Shown in pieces: positions 45,567 through 55,877 of a stretch of 64,000 nucleotides of DNA. The stretch's first letter is position 1. Every line of letters begins with the position of its first letter. Made by a program: the position numbers and the translations under genes. This DNA comes from Brachionus manjavacas (Eukaryota > Rotifera > Eurotatoria > Ploima > Brachionidae), in assembly GCA_019054805.1 (NCBI GenBank), contig JAHQIY010000033.1, forward strand, positions 372,001 through 436,000. Direction: 5' to 3'. A model generated the notes under the pieces. It ran no database searches and was not told the DNA's origin. It worked only from the letters and a program-made list of their open reading frames with translations.

Positions 45567-46390
45567 ATGACCGAAAATTTTTTATTTTTTTACAAATTAA
45601 TATCAAAAGAAAAAGAGAAAGAAAAAAGCAAAATATAATAATAAAAAAATTTTTAGAAATTACAAAATTATTTGTAAAAATTATACACAAATAACAACAA
45701 AAAGAAAAATTTTTTATATATAAAATTGTAAATAAAAATAAAAACTTTATTGTAAAATAAATTCGATAAAAAATTATTCATTTATTTGAAAAATTTATAT
45801 TAACAATTTTATTGCCATACTGATGCTTTAGCAGCATTGGCTTTTCGTCTACGTTTAGTCTTCGGCTAGATTGAACATTTTTGTATTTATTTATTTATTT
45901 ATTTATTCAATGGACGCCTTGTAGGCGATGTAGAGAAAAAAAAAAAAAAAAAATAAAAAAAAAATAAAAATAAAATTAATAATCTCAATAATCGTATTTA
46001 TTTAGGATTTCAACCAACTTTTCCACTACAGCTACTAATATTAAATGATAACAAAAATAGTTTTTTAGATAATAGCTGCAGGTACAACTTGAGCACACTC
46101 AGGTGTCTTTATAAAATTATAATATTTGTTCTTATTTAATGCAATTTTTTATTTAACAATAAGGTGAGTATTTTATACATGCAACTAATTATTTTTTATT
46201 CGTCCAATTTTAATTAAAGAAATTTTTAATCAATTTTCTAGACGGGTGTAAAGGACAGATAATTAACCTTGAAATTTTGTTTTTTAAAAGATCAAATAAT
46301 TTTTTAAAATTCTAAATCTTCACAAAAAAAGTAGAAGAAGGTAAACAATATGATTAAAACACCGAAATGCAAGACAATCTAATTCAATTT
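45567..46390. other. Repeat-rich flank; LINE (AAAT)n tail at 45885-45955
   Basis: At about 45900-45930 the minus strand reads CATCGCCTACAAGGCGTCCA followed by (AATA)n: a hairpin-ended LINE tail. Between it and the hammerhead-like motif the minus strand has a short basic frame (KTKRRRKANAAKASVWQ, stop at 45809). It could be the end of the parent element's ORF, but is too short to tell. Confidence 0.45.
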
Positions 46391-48685
46391 TTAATTTTTG
46401 TAAGTATTTTTCCTCATATCTTTAAGAAAAAGAACCAATTTTTTGCGAAAACTTTCGCTTAAAAAACAATAAACAATGGTACTTTGTGAACAAGAAATCA
46501 AATAGAACAATTTGCTCAAGTCCAAAAGATTAGTGCAAATTTGAGGCAATTGTCTGCAATTTGAATTTATCAAGATTCCCACAAAAACATACATCAAAAT
46601 GCCAAACTCAAGCATTCGTAGAATAAGCAGGATAAAAATATTTAAAAACAGCCCAATTCTGATATTGAGTTCATTTTTTTCTATTTTCTTAATTTTTTTC
46701 TCATCAAATAACTTGAACAAATTAATTTTTTTATCAAAAATTGATTTCAATTCAAAAATTAATAGCAAATCTATAATTACTATTAGAATGTACACAATTA
46801 AATCATTGAATACAAAATCAACTATAAAAGTGATGTATAGAAAAACAAAAGGCTTTCCTACTTCATTTGAAAATAGTCTACCTAGCTGAGCCGTGGTTTT
46901 GAAAAAATACTTGATTGGAAATTCTTCATAATAAAAATAATCATTAACAAAATTATTAGAATTGTTTATTTTTGATGTCCATATTCTGACTGAGTGAAGA
47001 TAAACCATTGCGGCAAAGATTAACAAAATAAATGGAATTTTGTAGATAAATTTTACCTTTTTCCATTTTGAATATAATTTGTCAAGATGGATATTTTCTT
47101 TGAGTAAAATATAGCGATCCAGTGATATCTTAGCCATTAGACAATTTGATAATGTTTTTAAAATGCTGCCAAAAAATTCCACAAAATAAATGTCATAAAG
47201 TTGAGCCAGAACACTTCGATAAAATTGTGAGCAAAAAAAGCTAGTAAAAAAAATGCATACATTTATTAAATGGAATAAATAGATAAAACAATAGATGAAG
47301 TTAAAAATTGAATGTAAAATCATTTTTTTAAAAAATTCAATTTTAATATTGTTTTCTTTTTTATTTTCGCTTAGTATCCACATATTTATTGCGTTCATAA
47401 GCAAACCGAGCACACTAAACAATGGAAATAGAAAAAAATTAACCAAAGCTATTTTTGAAGTATCATAAAAAAAATCAATCTTGTCTGGAACAAATTTTTG
47501 GCTCTTTGGTTTGACACACTTTGAAATCATTTGATCAAAATCACAGGTTTTATTTGAACATAAATTATTATTTAATTGATATATCTTTTTTTTTATCAAT
47601 GGATCATCATTTTGAAGAATCCAAATGACCGTACAGGAACACGCTTTTGCTGTTAGAATAGGATAAATGGGTCTTTTTTTAGGAAAATTTCGAAATAGAC
47701 AAATATCTTCATCGGGAAATTGGTACCTAGTGGGAGAAAAGAATGTCAAAAATAAATCATTTTCTATCCTGTTCAGATAGTTAAAAAGCCATTCGGAATT
47801 TCTGGATAAAAGGGCCTCTAAATTGAAGAAATCTAGTTTAAGCCAAGACAAGTTCTTAAAAGCAGACAAACAGTCACTCTGGGCCTCTTCAATTCTACCT
47901 TTCAAATGCAATTTATTTACTTTTTGAAATAAATCTGCCGAAAACAATCTTGTATTTAATTTAAACTTGTAAAATTTGAATATTAAATAATTCACTTTTA
48001 AATCGATTGTTTCATTAACTTTTTTAAAAGAGAGATCATTTTTTTTCAAAAATATATTAGAAATTCCATAAAATTCCAAAAAAGTTAAGCTAGATAAATT
48101 GGAAAAAATAAAAGGACACGTTTCACGATAGTATCCTACATAAGAGGAAAATCTAATTGAATCAACATTTTTAAATGCGTTAAACTTGTCTCTTGAGCAT
48201 TCACGTATTTCTGATCCATTTAAAAATAATAGGAAATAGGTGTAAAAAAAATCAACTGTTACACTTGTTTTTGCAGATATGGAACAGAATGGGTCAGATA
48301 AAATGTCGATTCCTTTAATGTTAGCCACTGTAAAGTATGTATTTTTTGATAAATATTTTTGATCAAAATCAATCTTAAGATTATTGTCTAAAATCAGCAT
48401 TTTTTTAGATACGATTTTAAATTCTCTAAAATAAATCCTTTCACTTAAAAGACAACTCAAATTTAATTGATTGAAAGATCGAAAATTGGAAAATCCGAAC
48501 CCAACGAACAGCCGACCTTTGCTTGCATGCAATGCCAGCACTCTAAAATTACTTTCTTTTATAAAGGTTGAGCATTTATTGATGTCAATTGATGGATCAA
48601 TTTTCTTTTGAATACTAAGCATTTTTTCGCATATGCCAATTTTGAATAATAAAACCATCAGACTCAAATATTTTTCTGAACGCAT
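46391..48685 (-). CDS. Seven-TM receptor with LRR-like ectodomain
   Basis: A single exon of 764 residues. I start at the ATG at 48685, not the non-ATG codon 12 bases upstream, because a signal peptide (SLMVLLFKIGIC) follows directly. Residues about 25-395 form an extracellular region with irregular leucine-rich strands (NLSSLTFLEFYGISNIF, KNLSWLKLDFFNLEAL). It closes with a Cys cluster (ACSCTVIWIL, CSNKTC, SKCV) like an LRR C-cap. Seven TM segments follow at about 412-438, 455-480, 500-526, 546-568, 612-646, 676-704 and 722-746. TM3 ends in LDRY, the class-A GPCR D/E-R-Y motif. A short basic tail follows. Similar fast-evolving receptors are common in rotifers (recall). Ligand and G protein are unknown. 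Confidence 0.8.
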   Translation of the reverse strand: MRSEKYLSLMVLLFKIGICEKMLSIQKKIDPSIDINKCSTFIKESNFRVLALHASKGRLFVGFGFSNFRSFNQLNLSCLLSERIYFREFKIVSKKMLILDNNLKIDFDQKYLSKNTYFTVANIKGIDILSDPFCSISAKTSVTVDFFYTYFLLFLNGSEIRECSRDKFNAFKNVDSIRFSSYVGYYRETCPFIFSNLSSLTFLEFYGISNIFLKKNDLSFKKVNETIDLKVNYLIFKFYKFKLNTRLFSADLFQKVNKLHLKGRIEEAQSDCLSAFKNLSWLKLDFFNLEALLSRNSEWLFNYLNRIENDLFLTFFSPTRYQFPDEDICLFRNFPKKRPIYPILTAKACSCTVIWILQNDDPLIKKKIYQLNNNLCSNKTCDFDQMISKCVKPKSQKFVPDKIDFFYDTSKIALVNFFLFPLFSVLGLLMNAINMWILSENKKENNIKIEFFKKMILHSIFNFIYCFIYLFHLINVCIFFTSFFCSQFYRSVLAQLYDIYFVEFFGSILKTLSNCLMAKISLDRYILLKENIHLDKLYSKWKKVKFIYKIPFILLIFAAMVYLHSVRIWTSKINNSNNFVNDYFYYEEFPIKYFFKTTAQLGRLFSNEVGKPFVFLYITFIVDFVFNDLIVYILIVIIDLLLIFELKSIFDKKINLFKLFDEKKIKKIEKNELNIRIGLFLNIFILLILRMLEFGILMYVFVGILINSNCRQLPQICTNLLDLSKLFYLISCSQSTIVYCFLSESFRKKLVLFLKDMRKNTYKN

Positions 48686-49962
48686 TCTTCCAAACAAATT
48701 TTATTTCTAATTTTTAGAAATATTTAAAAAATGAAAAAATTCTTTTCAAATTGTTCCTAAAATCCATTAATTTAATAAAATTTAATTGATTTTATTTTTA
48801 GTAAAAATTGTTTTTAATGAAACAAAATAAATGAAAATATTTACATATCATTAAATTAAAAACATTTCTTATTATCATTCGTAAAAATTGATATTTGTCT
48901 CCCTGAAATCGTTTGCACAAATTTTCAATTAAATGCCACAATATTTAAGTCTCATCAAATTAAATAAAAAAAAAAAAAATTAAAAAATAAACCTACTGTC
49001 ATACTCTTCTTATTTATTTGTTAATCTGTACCGAGCTAATGTTTCCTCAGAATAAAAATATATAAAAAAAATTTAAAATAAAGTTAAAGATAAAATAAAT
49101 TATAAAATAGACAAAATGAAAAAAAAAGGATTCCTCGCTCGATCATAATACCAGGATATTGAAATTTGGTGGGCAAATTTCAATGAATTCTTGTTTGCCA
49201 AAAGGGAAGAATTCATTATAGAAATTAAAAAAAGCATAGAGCGAGTATCTGTTAAACACATAAAAAATACCTTTAATATTCTACGTTAAGATTCAGAGAA
49301 GCTGAAGGAGCCAAAAAATTTTTTTGCCTTAAATGATAAAAAACAAAATTAGAAAAAATAATAAATTTTTAATTAATTTTTTTACATCAAATTATTTTTC
49401 AACAATTAAAAGCATTTTATATTATTATGTAGCTTAGACTTTTAGCTTTTGAATTTTTCCATTTTTATAGTTCCTTTTTATTAAAATCGTTTAAATATTT
49501 ATGATAGAAAGGGATCTTTTTATCATTTGAAAAAAAAAAACTCGTAAAAAAGTGCCTAAAATCAGACTTTAATATTAATTAGGCACTCATTTAAAAGCTT
49601 CTTTTCTATATAATATTTTTGTAAAATTTCAATTAAATGTCTAATTCTGATCATTTTGCTGAATTTGGCTAAAACCTCAAAATTTTGTTGTTTTTTCACC
49701 ATAACTCCTGCAAAAATCATCTGATTAAAATAAACTATGGCTCATTTCAATCAAAATAAAATTCTATACAGAATGATATATCACAATGGTAAAATTTCGA
49801 AAAAAGACCAAATTCTGAATAAGACTGCAAATTTTGGACCAGAATATTTTTAATTTTTTAATTGAGATTTGAGAATGACTTATTGGAAGGTGGTAAAAAC
49901 ATTCTACTAAAATTTATTATAAAAATTTACATAAAAAATACAGACAGAATTGAAAAAGATGT
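48686..49962. other. Intergenic with one LINE 3' end
   Basis: At 49010-49060 the minus strand reads AAACATTAGCTCGGTACAG and an (AAAT)n tail, another family A terminus. Otherwise AT-rich and non-coding. Confidence 0.5.
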
Positions 49963-51003
49963 TCAAAAATCGACTGGTTTCTCATCTTTTTGACAAAACA
50001 TTTTCCACATCTCTTCAAATTCGCCAAATTCTTCAATAGTATCTACAGGAGTGAGATTTTTCAGTATGTCATTCAAGCCAATCTCGACAAATTCGCCAAT
50101 TTGATCTGCATCCTTTCGATCCTTGGTCGACTTGTCATTCTCTATTATGCAATGGGTCATAATGTGTAAATGTGGCCTTTGACTAGGATATTGATTAGGC
50201 ACTGAATCGGACGAATACATAAAATATTGTTCATAAAATCTGCAATTTTTGACCAGTTTGGAGTCTACCAAAATTTGAGTATCCTCGATGACAAGGCCTT
50301 TTTTGCCATTCAAGTCAAACAACAAGTCACTGCGAGGTATGCATTCAATTCTTCTGATGTCAAAGCCAATGCCATCTCCTTGCGCTTTTACGTAGCTCTC
50401 TTTGAGAGACCAGAGACGATAGAAAGCTGTGAGTCTCTCCACCGGATTAGGCTTGTTGTAGATGTAGGCTTTTTCAGCATTCGAAAATTTGCTCTCCATA
50501 ACTCGTTCAAACAATTCGAGTTGATGCTGGAACAAAAACTCGTCGCTCTCATGCGGATACCTTATTTTGCTGCGAGTGATGTCAATTTTCATCACGTCCG
50601 AGCCCAGTTTTGGCGATTCGTCCAAGTCATCGGCCTTCTTTTTGGCCGGAAACATGCCCGCAATTATTATGGTATAATCGCCCGAGTGGGAGACATTGAA
50701 ATCAATGACAAAATCGACAGACTTTAGCTGCGAAAGACAAAGTGTTTCTTTTAGTTTTAAAAATGGACGATTTTTCGAATTGCGACCAATGCATATGTTT
50801 TGCCAGTCTGTGTTGAGGAAAAATTTTACGCAATGTCTAATTAGGACTTGGCCTATTAGGGTCTGCTTTGAGTCCCGCTTGAACATGTAGCTGGTGATGC
50901 GCTCACGCTCCTCTTTGGGCAAACATGACAACAAAATCAACCATTCGGACCGGATAGGGCTCCACACCGTAGTATTGAAACAAAACTTGAGAATTTTCCT
51001 CAT
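49963..51003 (-). CDS. AASDHPPT: 4'-phosphopantetheinyl transferase (AASDHPPT)
   Basis: A single exon of 346 residues. ATG at 51003 is used; an in-frame non-ATG codon precedes it. The enzyme moves phosphopantetheine from CoA to a serine of acyl-carrier proteins such as fatty-acid synthase and the aminoadipate dehydrogenase module. Sfp-type signatures are present: WSPIRSEWLILLSCLPKEER (N-terminal), a FNVSHSGDYTIIIAG P1 motif, GSDVMKID with the Mg-binding Asp, and the W-x-x-KE-x-x-x-K motif as LWSLKESYVKAQGDGIGF with the catalytic acid and lysine. Compared with the human protein (309) there is a hydrophilic insert of about 15-20 residues (AKKKADDLDESPK) between the SH and GxD motifs, and a longer acidic C-terminus. 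No intron. Confidence 0.93.
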   Translation of the reverse strand: MRKILKFCFNTTVWSPIRSEWLILLSCLPKEERERITSYMFKRDSKQTLIGQVLIRHCVKFFLNTDWQNICIGRNSKNRPFLKLKETLCLSQLKSVDFVIDFNVSHSGDYTIIIAGMFPAKKKADDLDESPKLGSDVMKIDITRSKIRYPHESDEFLFQHQLELFERVMESKFSNAEKAYIYNKPNPVERLTAFYRLWSLKESYVKAQGDGIGFDIRRIECIPRSDLLFDLNGKKGLVIEDTQILVDSKLVKNCRFYEQYFMYSSDSVPNQYPSQRPHLHIMTHCIIENDKSTKDRKDADQIGEFVEIGLNDILKNLTPVDTIEEFGEFEEMWKMFCQKDEKPVDF

Positions 51004-51361
51004 TGTCAATTAATATCTAAAGATCAGGCTTACATTTTTCAAATTTATAAACATTTAATACAGAAAATTAAATTCTTCAAGGAAATTTAAAGATCAAAAA
51101 CATTTATTTATAAATTTTTTCTTTTTACAGCTTTTTCTATAGTATGTCTACAAAGTTTGGAACAATTATTTTATCCTAAAATTTTACCACACCTTGACAA
51201 TCCCTGGCCATTTTTTTTCACACAATGCTTGGAATGTCTTTTCATACTGTTTGCTTGCACTTTTTACGTTTGATTTATTATCTTTGGATTTTAAAATTAT
51301 CATTATATTCATATTATTGTCATTATATTGAGTTGTACCATTTTGGCGTTTTTTCCATAAA
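51004..51361. other. Spacer between AASDHPPT and the Tc1 relic
   Basis: Probably includes the left non-coding end of the Tc1-like element. I could not find terminal inverted repeats that match the right flank. Confidence 0.4.
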
Positions 51362-52376
51362 AATGGGCAAAAAAAGTATCTGAGGTTCAAAGGTGGCAAA
51401 TAATTGGTCTATTAAAGGATAAGACCAATCTCAACAAGAAATAGCTGATCTAGTAGCAGTTTTGAGAAAATGTGTGATTACAACAAAGCGCAATTTTGAG
51501 AAGACATCCGAGGTCAAAGAATTACCAAGGTCTGGTAGACCCCGAAAGCTTTCCAGTCGAGATGAGTCGTACATTTTTAGAAAGGTCAGAATCAATCCTA
51601 CAACAAGCTATAGACAGCTAGCCTCTGATTTTAGTTCTAAATTTCCAAATGTTACTGTTAGTAAAGACACTGTAAGAAAAGTTCTATTAAACAAAAAAAT
51701 ACAGTCGTATACTGCAATAAAAAAACCTCTTTCGACTATATTGGATCGATCAAAAAGGCTCAAATGGTGCAAAGAACGACAAAGATGAACTGTTAATGAC
51801 TTGTCAAAAGTTGTTTTTAGTGACGAGTCTATTTTCGAAGTATTAAACAGAAAATCTAGAGTGTTTGTGAAACGTTTTGCAAACGAAAAGTATCGCCCCA
51901 AGTTGTGTTAACCAAAGTTACAAAATGGTGGAGGTTCGGTTGATATTTGGGGATGTATTAATTATAAATGTACTGGATGCTGCTCCATTTATACAGGCAG
52001 AATTAATCAATTTGTGTACATGGACACTCTGGAAAATAACTTATTACCTACAAATTGATATTTTTTGATCAGAGTCAAGACTGGATTTTTGAGCAGGATG
52101 GCACTAGTGCACATACTGCTCATTCCGTTCGAGATTGGTTTCAAGAAAAACAAATAACAGTTCTCCCCTGGTGCCCAAGATCACCTGATCTCAATCCAAT
52201 ACAGAATTTATGGTCATATATTGACCATAAAATTACGTCAGTAGAGCATTTAAAAAGCGTTCTTTTTGATGAACGGTTGAAAGTTCCTAGTGAAGTAGTA
52301 AAAAACATGATTGAATCAATGCCAAAACGTGTCGCTGAGTGTATTAAAGCTGAGGGTGGGCATTTTAAAATTTCAA
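51362..52376 (+). mobile_element. Tc1-like transposase, inactivated
   Basis: Plus-strand frames give a whole Tc1 transposase in pieces. There is an N-terminal paired-like HTH (SQQEIADLVAV and KELPRSGRPRKLSSRDES), an AT-hook-like GRPR, and a second HTH (TTSYRQLASDF to VSKDTVRKVL). The DDE domain has FSDESIFEV at about 51818-51845, WIFEQDGTSAHTA at about 52083-52120 and WCPRSPDLNPIQNLW at about 52170-52215. The spacing D-34-x fits the DD34E class, but the catalytic Glu is Gln. At least three frame breaks and several stops lie between. Dead copy. Confidence 0.85.
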
Positions 52377-53177
52377 AAAATAAATATTCTAAATTTTGTA
52401 GACAATTTTCTTTTATTAAAAAATTTCACTCCTTTTTTTTTTTGGCGGTTTTTTTACTTCGATTTTTTTTCTATCCTAGTTTTTATCATATAAATTTCAA
52501 AAAAAAAATACCTTTTTTTTTTTATGTAGCCGCAAGGCTTTCAAGAAACAAACCTTGCATAAAAAAAATTTGAATGTTCTCTTATTTTGACCTAAAAAAT
52601 TAAACAGTATTTCTTTTTTAAGTACTTTTCATTGTGTAATGTGCAAGGTGCTACCATAGGTGACCTCCTAGTAGGACTTTTCTATAATCACATGTATGAC
52701 TTCATTTTGAGAATGGAGTAGGCAACTGAAGTGCTAATTTAAAAACATAACCCTTGACAAAGAAGAAGCGTCAAAAAATTATCTAATAAATGGCGTCAAT
52801 TTTAGAGAAGGATTTACTATTTATCTAAGAGATATATAAGAGTAACAAGGTCCACTAAAGCTTTTTTTTCATAAACGCTTTTGAGCGCTAGGCTGTATAG
52901 ATATGTATTTGTTACCGTAAATTTCTAAAACACGTAAATTTAAAAATTTAATTGTTTAACAGTAAAATGTAAAACATAAAAAAATGAATAAATTTTAGAT
53001 ATTTACTGATTTTTTTTTTGTATAAGTAATTTACTGAAACAAATTTAGTAAATAACCGAAACGAAACGTATATTTTCAAAATAAAAAGAAACAAATATTT
53101 TTCTCCTTGAGTTTTAGTAATTTACTGGAATCTTTTTAGTTAATTACTGAAATAGTGTAATCAAAAATGAATTTGTT
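52377..53177. other. Intergenic, AT-rich
   Basis: Includes the right flank of the Tc1 relic. An imperfect TTACTG/AACA-rich stretch at 52900-53160. No gene. Confidence 0.4.
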
Positions 53178-53455
53178 TTTGTAGCTTGAATTCCCTCCAT
53201 GACATCTTGAGTTACATAACAACTAGGATATTTTGTAACCACATCGATTTGTCATACATAAGCCAGTGCAGTTGCATTTTACCATACCTTGACCACCAAG
53301 CAAGCTTCTGGAATATATTTCTTACTTTTTGTCATCATTTTTGTTCTCGTTTTTGTTGATTATCACTTCCATAATTTCTTATACCCAACAAAGAATTGGC
53401 TTTGTCGATAATATCATCGATAGGAAGATCTTCATTTGATGGCTCGGATTGACTA
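53178..53455 (-). mobile_element. Cysteine-rich C-terminal relic of an integrase-type element
   Basis: Minus-strand reading gives DLPIDDIIDKANSLLGI, then two stops. After a frame change it gives GGQGMVKCNCTGLCMTNRCG, a stop, then CNSRCHGGNSS. The spacing C-x-C-x3-C-x4-C...C-x3-CH resembles the Zn-binding tail of KRBA2/SCAND3-like, integrase-derived proteins (recall). Two expected cysteines read as Tyr (TAC), consistent with G-to-A decay. The integrase core is missing. Confidence 0.4.
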
Positions 53456-54329
53456 TTCTTCAAGTTTTAGTATATTACTGAAACTTAAAAATTGTTTCAC
53501 ATAATTACTAACTGAAAAGTAAACTAAAAAAATTACTGGTAAAAAAACAAAATATTTTTTATTCCTATTTGTTTTACATTTTTACTGGTAGACCATTAAA
53601 TTTACAAATTAACGTGTTACAGAAATTTACTGTTACATATTAATACTAATACTAATGCTACTAAGGTAAATTGAAGTTCATGATCAAATGTTAATTTAAA
53701 ATCCAAATTTTTAGTTTTAAATTTAAAAAAAAGGTATTTTTTATCAATTTTTGAAATAATCAATGATTTAACTTTATTAAACATGATTTGTTTAATCTTT
53801 AATTGAGAAGAAAAATACATAAATTTTTATATGAAGGAAAAAAAAATCTTAAACAATATTTTTCCGTTCAAAATTAAACTTAGTTTCGCTGTGATGTATT
53901 TTAATTATTATTAAAATTTCATTTAAAGTCAATGCGGATATAAATTTTTCTTTAAAATTTTCAAATAAAGATTTTAGATGAATCAATCAAAGATCAATTA
54001 GAAAAAAATAGTTTTTTTTTTAATTATAATTTTCAAAAAAAATTAAAAAAGCTTATTTCGTCATTTTTATTAAGATTCTAATCTATTATGATCATGAACT
54101 TCAAGTTGCCTACTACTAAAAGTTGCCTACTATTTTTTGATTATTTTCATTTTTTTAAAAACCCTTTAATCCATTTAATCCAAATAATCCAAGTCAATCG
54201 TTCAATGATTTAAAACGTAATAAAATTATTTTGATTGAATGGTTCAATTAGTGGTCAATGGTTTTGAATTATAAAAAATGCCAAATTCTAAGTTGTTGTC
54301 AAAGTAAACCAAACTTATTAAACTACATA
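53456..54329. other. Intergenic, AT-rich
   Basis: No gene recognised. Confidence 0.4.
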
Positions 54330-55100
54330 CAACAACATACAATTTTCAGAACAAATGTTCAAAGAAATCTAGGTATACTACTACAAAATGATCTGAAATG
54401 ACACTTTGTTGCAAGTTGTTTCAGCAGCATCAAAGGTAACAAAATTTTAGGTAAAATTTCAAATGGTATTTTATGATATGGTAAGCCTCTGAAACTTTAA
54501 CTCTGAAATTATAATATATATAGAATTATTCTATGCTAGTCTATGCAGCACTCATCTTGAGTTTGCTATTAGCGCTTGGAATTTATATTTACAAAAATAC
54601 ATTAATGAATTAAGAAAAGGTTCAACGTAAAGCAACCAAAGAAAGACTCGCAATGTTGAACTTAGGCGACTTAAACACAAGAAGACAAAGAGGTGATCTC
54701 ATTTGAATGTAAAATAATTAGAAAAATATAAGCAGTTGATTTTAATGTACCCCTCAATTTTCAAAAGAGAGTTACCAGAAGTCATTCTTATTTGAATAAT
54801 AAGGAAAAATACAAAAAATAGTGCTCAATGGTTCAACTTTTTTATTAACCGCATCAATTTTTATCAATTCTTATCAATTTTTGTTTTCAAATATTTTAAA
54901 CTCTTTTGATTTTAAATGCTAAACTATTTAAAATCAAAAGTTGATATAATCATCTAATTTAAAGATTTAAGCTTATTATGCCTATTTTTGTATTTGATGT
55001 ATTTATTTTACTTAGTTTTTAGGCATTTATCTGCGATCAGCAGATTTCACGCCATATAGGCGTTGCTTCAATTTATTATTATTACTACTACTACTACTAA
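54330..55100 (+). mobile_element. Non-LTR retrotransposon, C-terminus and 3' end
   Basis: About 54525-54715 reads LYYASLCSTHLEFAISAWN, a Lys/Arg-rich gap (VQRKATKERLAMLNLGDL) and RRQRGDL, the thumb and post-thumb blocks of LINE ORF2. Stops are frequent upstream (LLQNDLK around 54385). The element ends at about 55030-55100 with a hairpin CGCCATATAGGCG and an (ATT)n/(ACT)n tail. Confidence 0.75.
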
Positions 55101-55877
55101 TCACATAATTCTTTTTTTGTAAATTTTTATTAAAAATTTTAATTTATAGAAAATTTGTCTTGTAAAAACTAGTAAATTAAAAAAATAGTCTTAATTTTTT
55201 TTATAAATAAAAATTTGTAAAAAAATCGATTTTTTTACCAATCTTCATTGTTTTAAAATTTTCAATAAAAATTTGAATAAAATTACCTAGAAATATTTTA
55301 CGATACTGATTTTTAAAATTGTTTTTATTCAAAATTTTAGCAAATTTACAAGAAATTAAACGAATTTCCAAAATTTCTCAAATTTATAAAGATACACTTA
55401 TAACCTAATAAACCCACTGAATTATTAAAAAGGTTTAAGGTAATAATGGATGAGGCAAAATAATATATTGAGCATCGGATAAATAGTAAATAGTTAATTA
55501 CCTCTTTTTCATATTTTTACTTAAAATTTTCTTACCATTTATTAATGAATAACTGAGCTTAAGAATTTTATAAAAATCATCAATATTCTCCTGATGATGA
55601 TGCTTTTTTTGGTATTTTTAACCAAATTTCCATTATTTCGGCTAATTTTAAGTAATTTTATTAAAACCATACAGTGAAAAAATTTGGAAAATCGTATGAG
55701 TGCTGCAACTTAATTTGATAATTTAAATGTATGTTAAAAATAAAAAAAAAGCATCAATTAATTTAACGATACTACTCGTTAGTTATTGACTGTTTTCGAT
55801 AATTTCTTAAAAATTTTAATTTATTTTTAAAATTATTTATTTAAAAGAAAAAATCCTATTTAAACATTTTATTGATG
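55101..55877. other. 3' flank of PUS3
   Basis: AT-rich. Nothing coding. Confidence 0.4.

Noticed and set aside
46599-46889. Plus-strand ORF within the receptor gene
   Set aside because: Shadow of the minus-strand TM segments.
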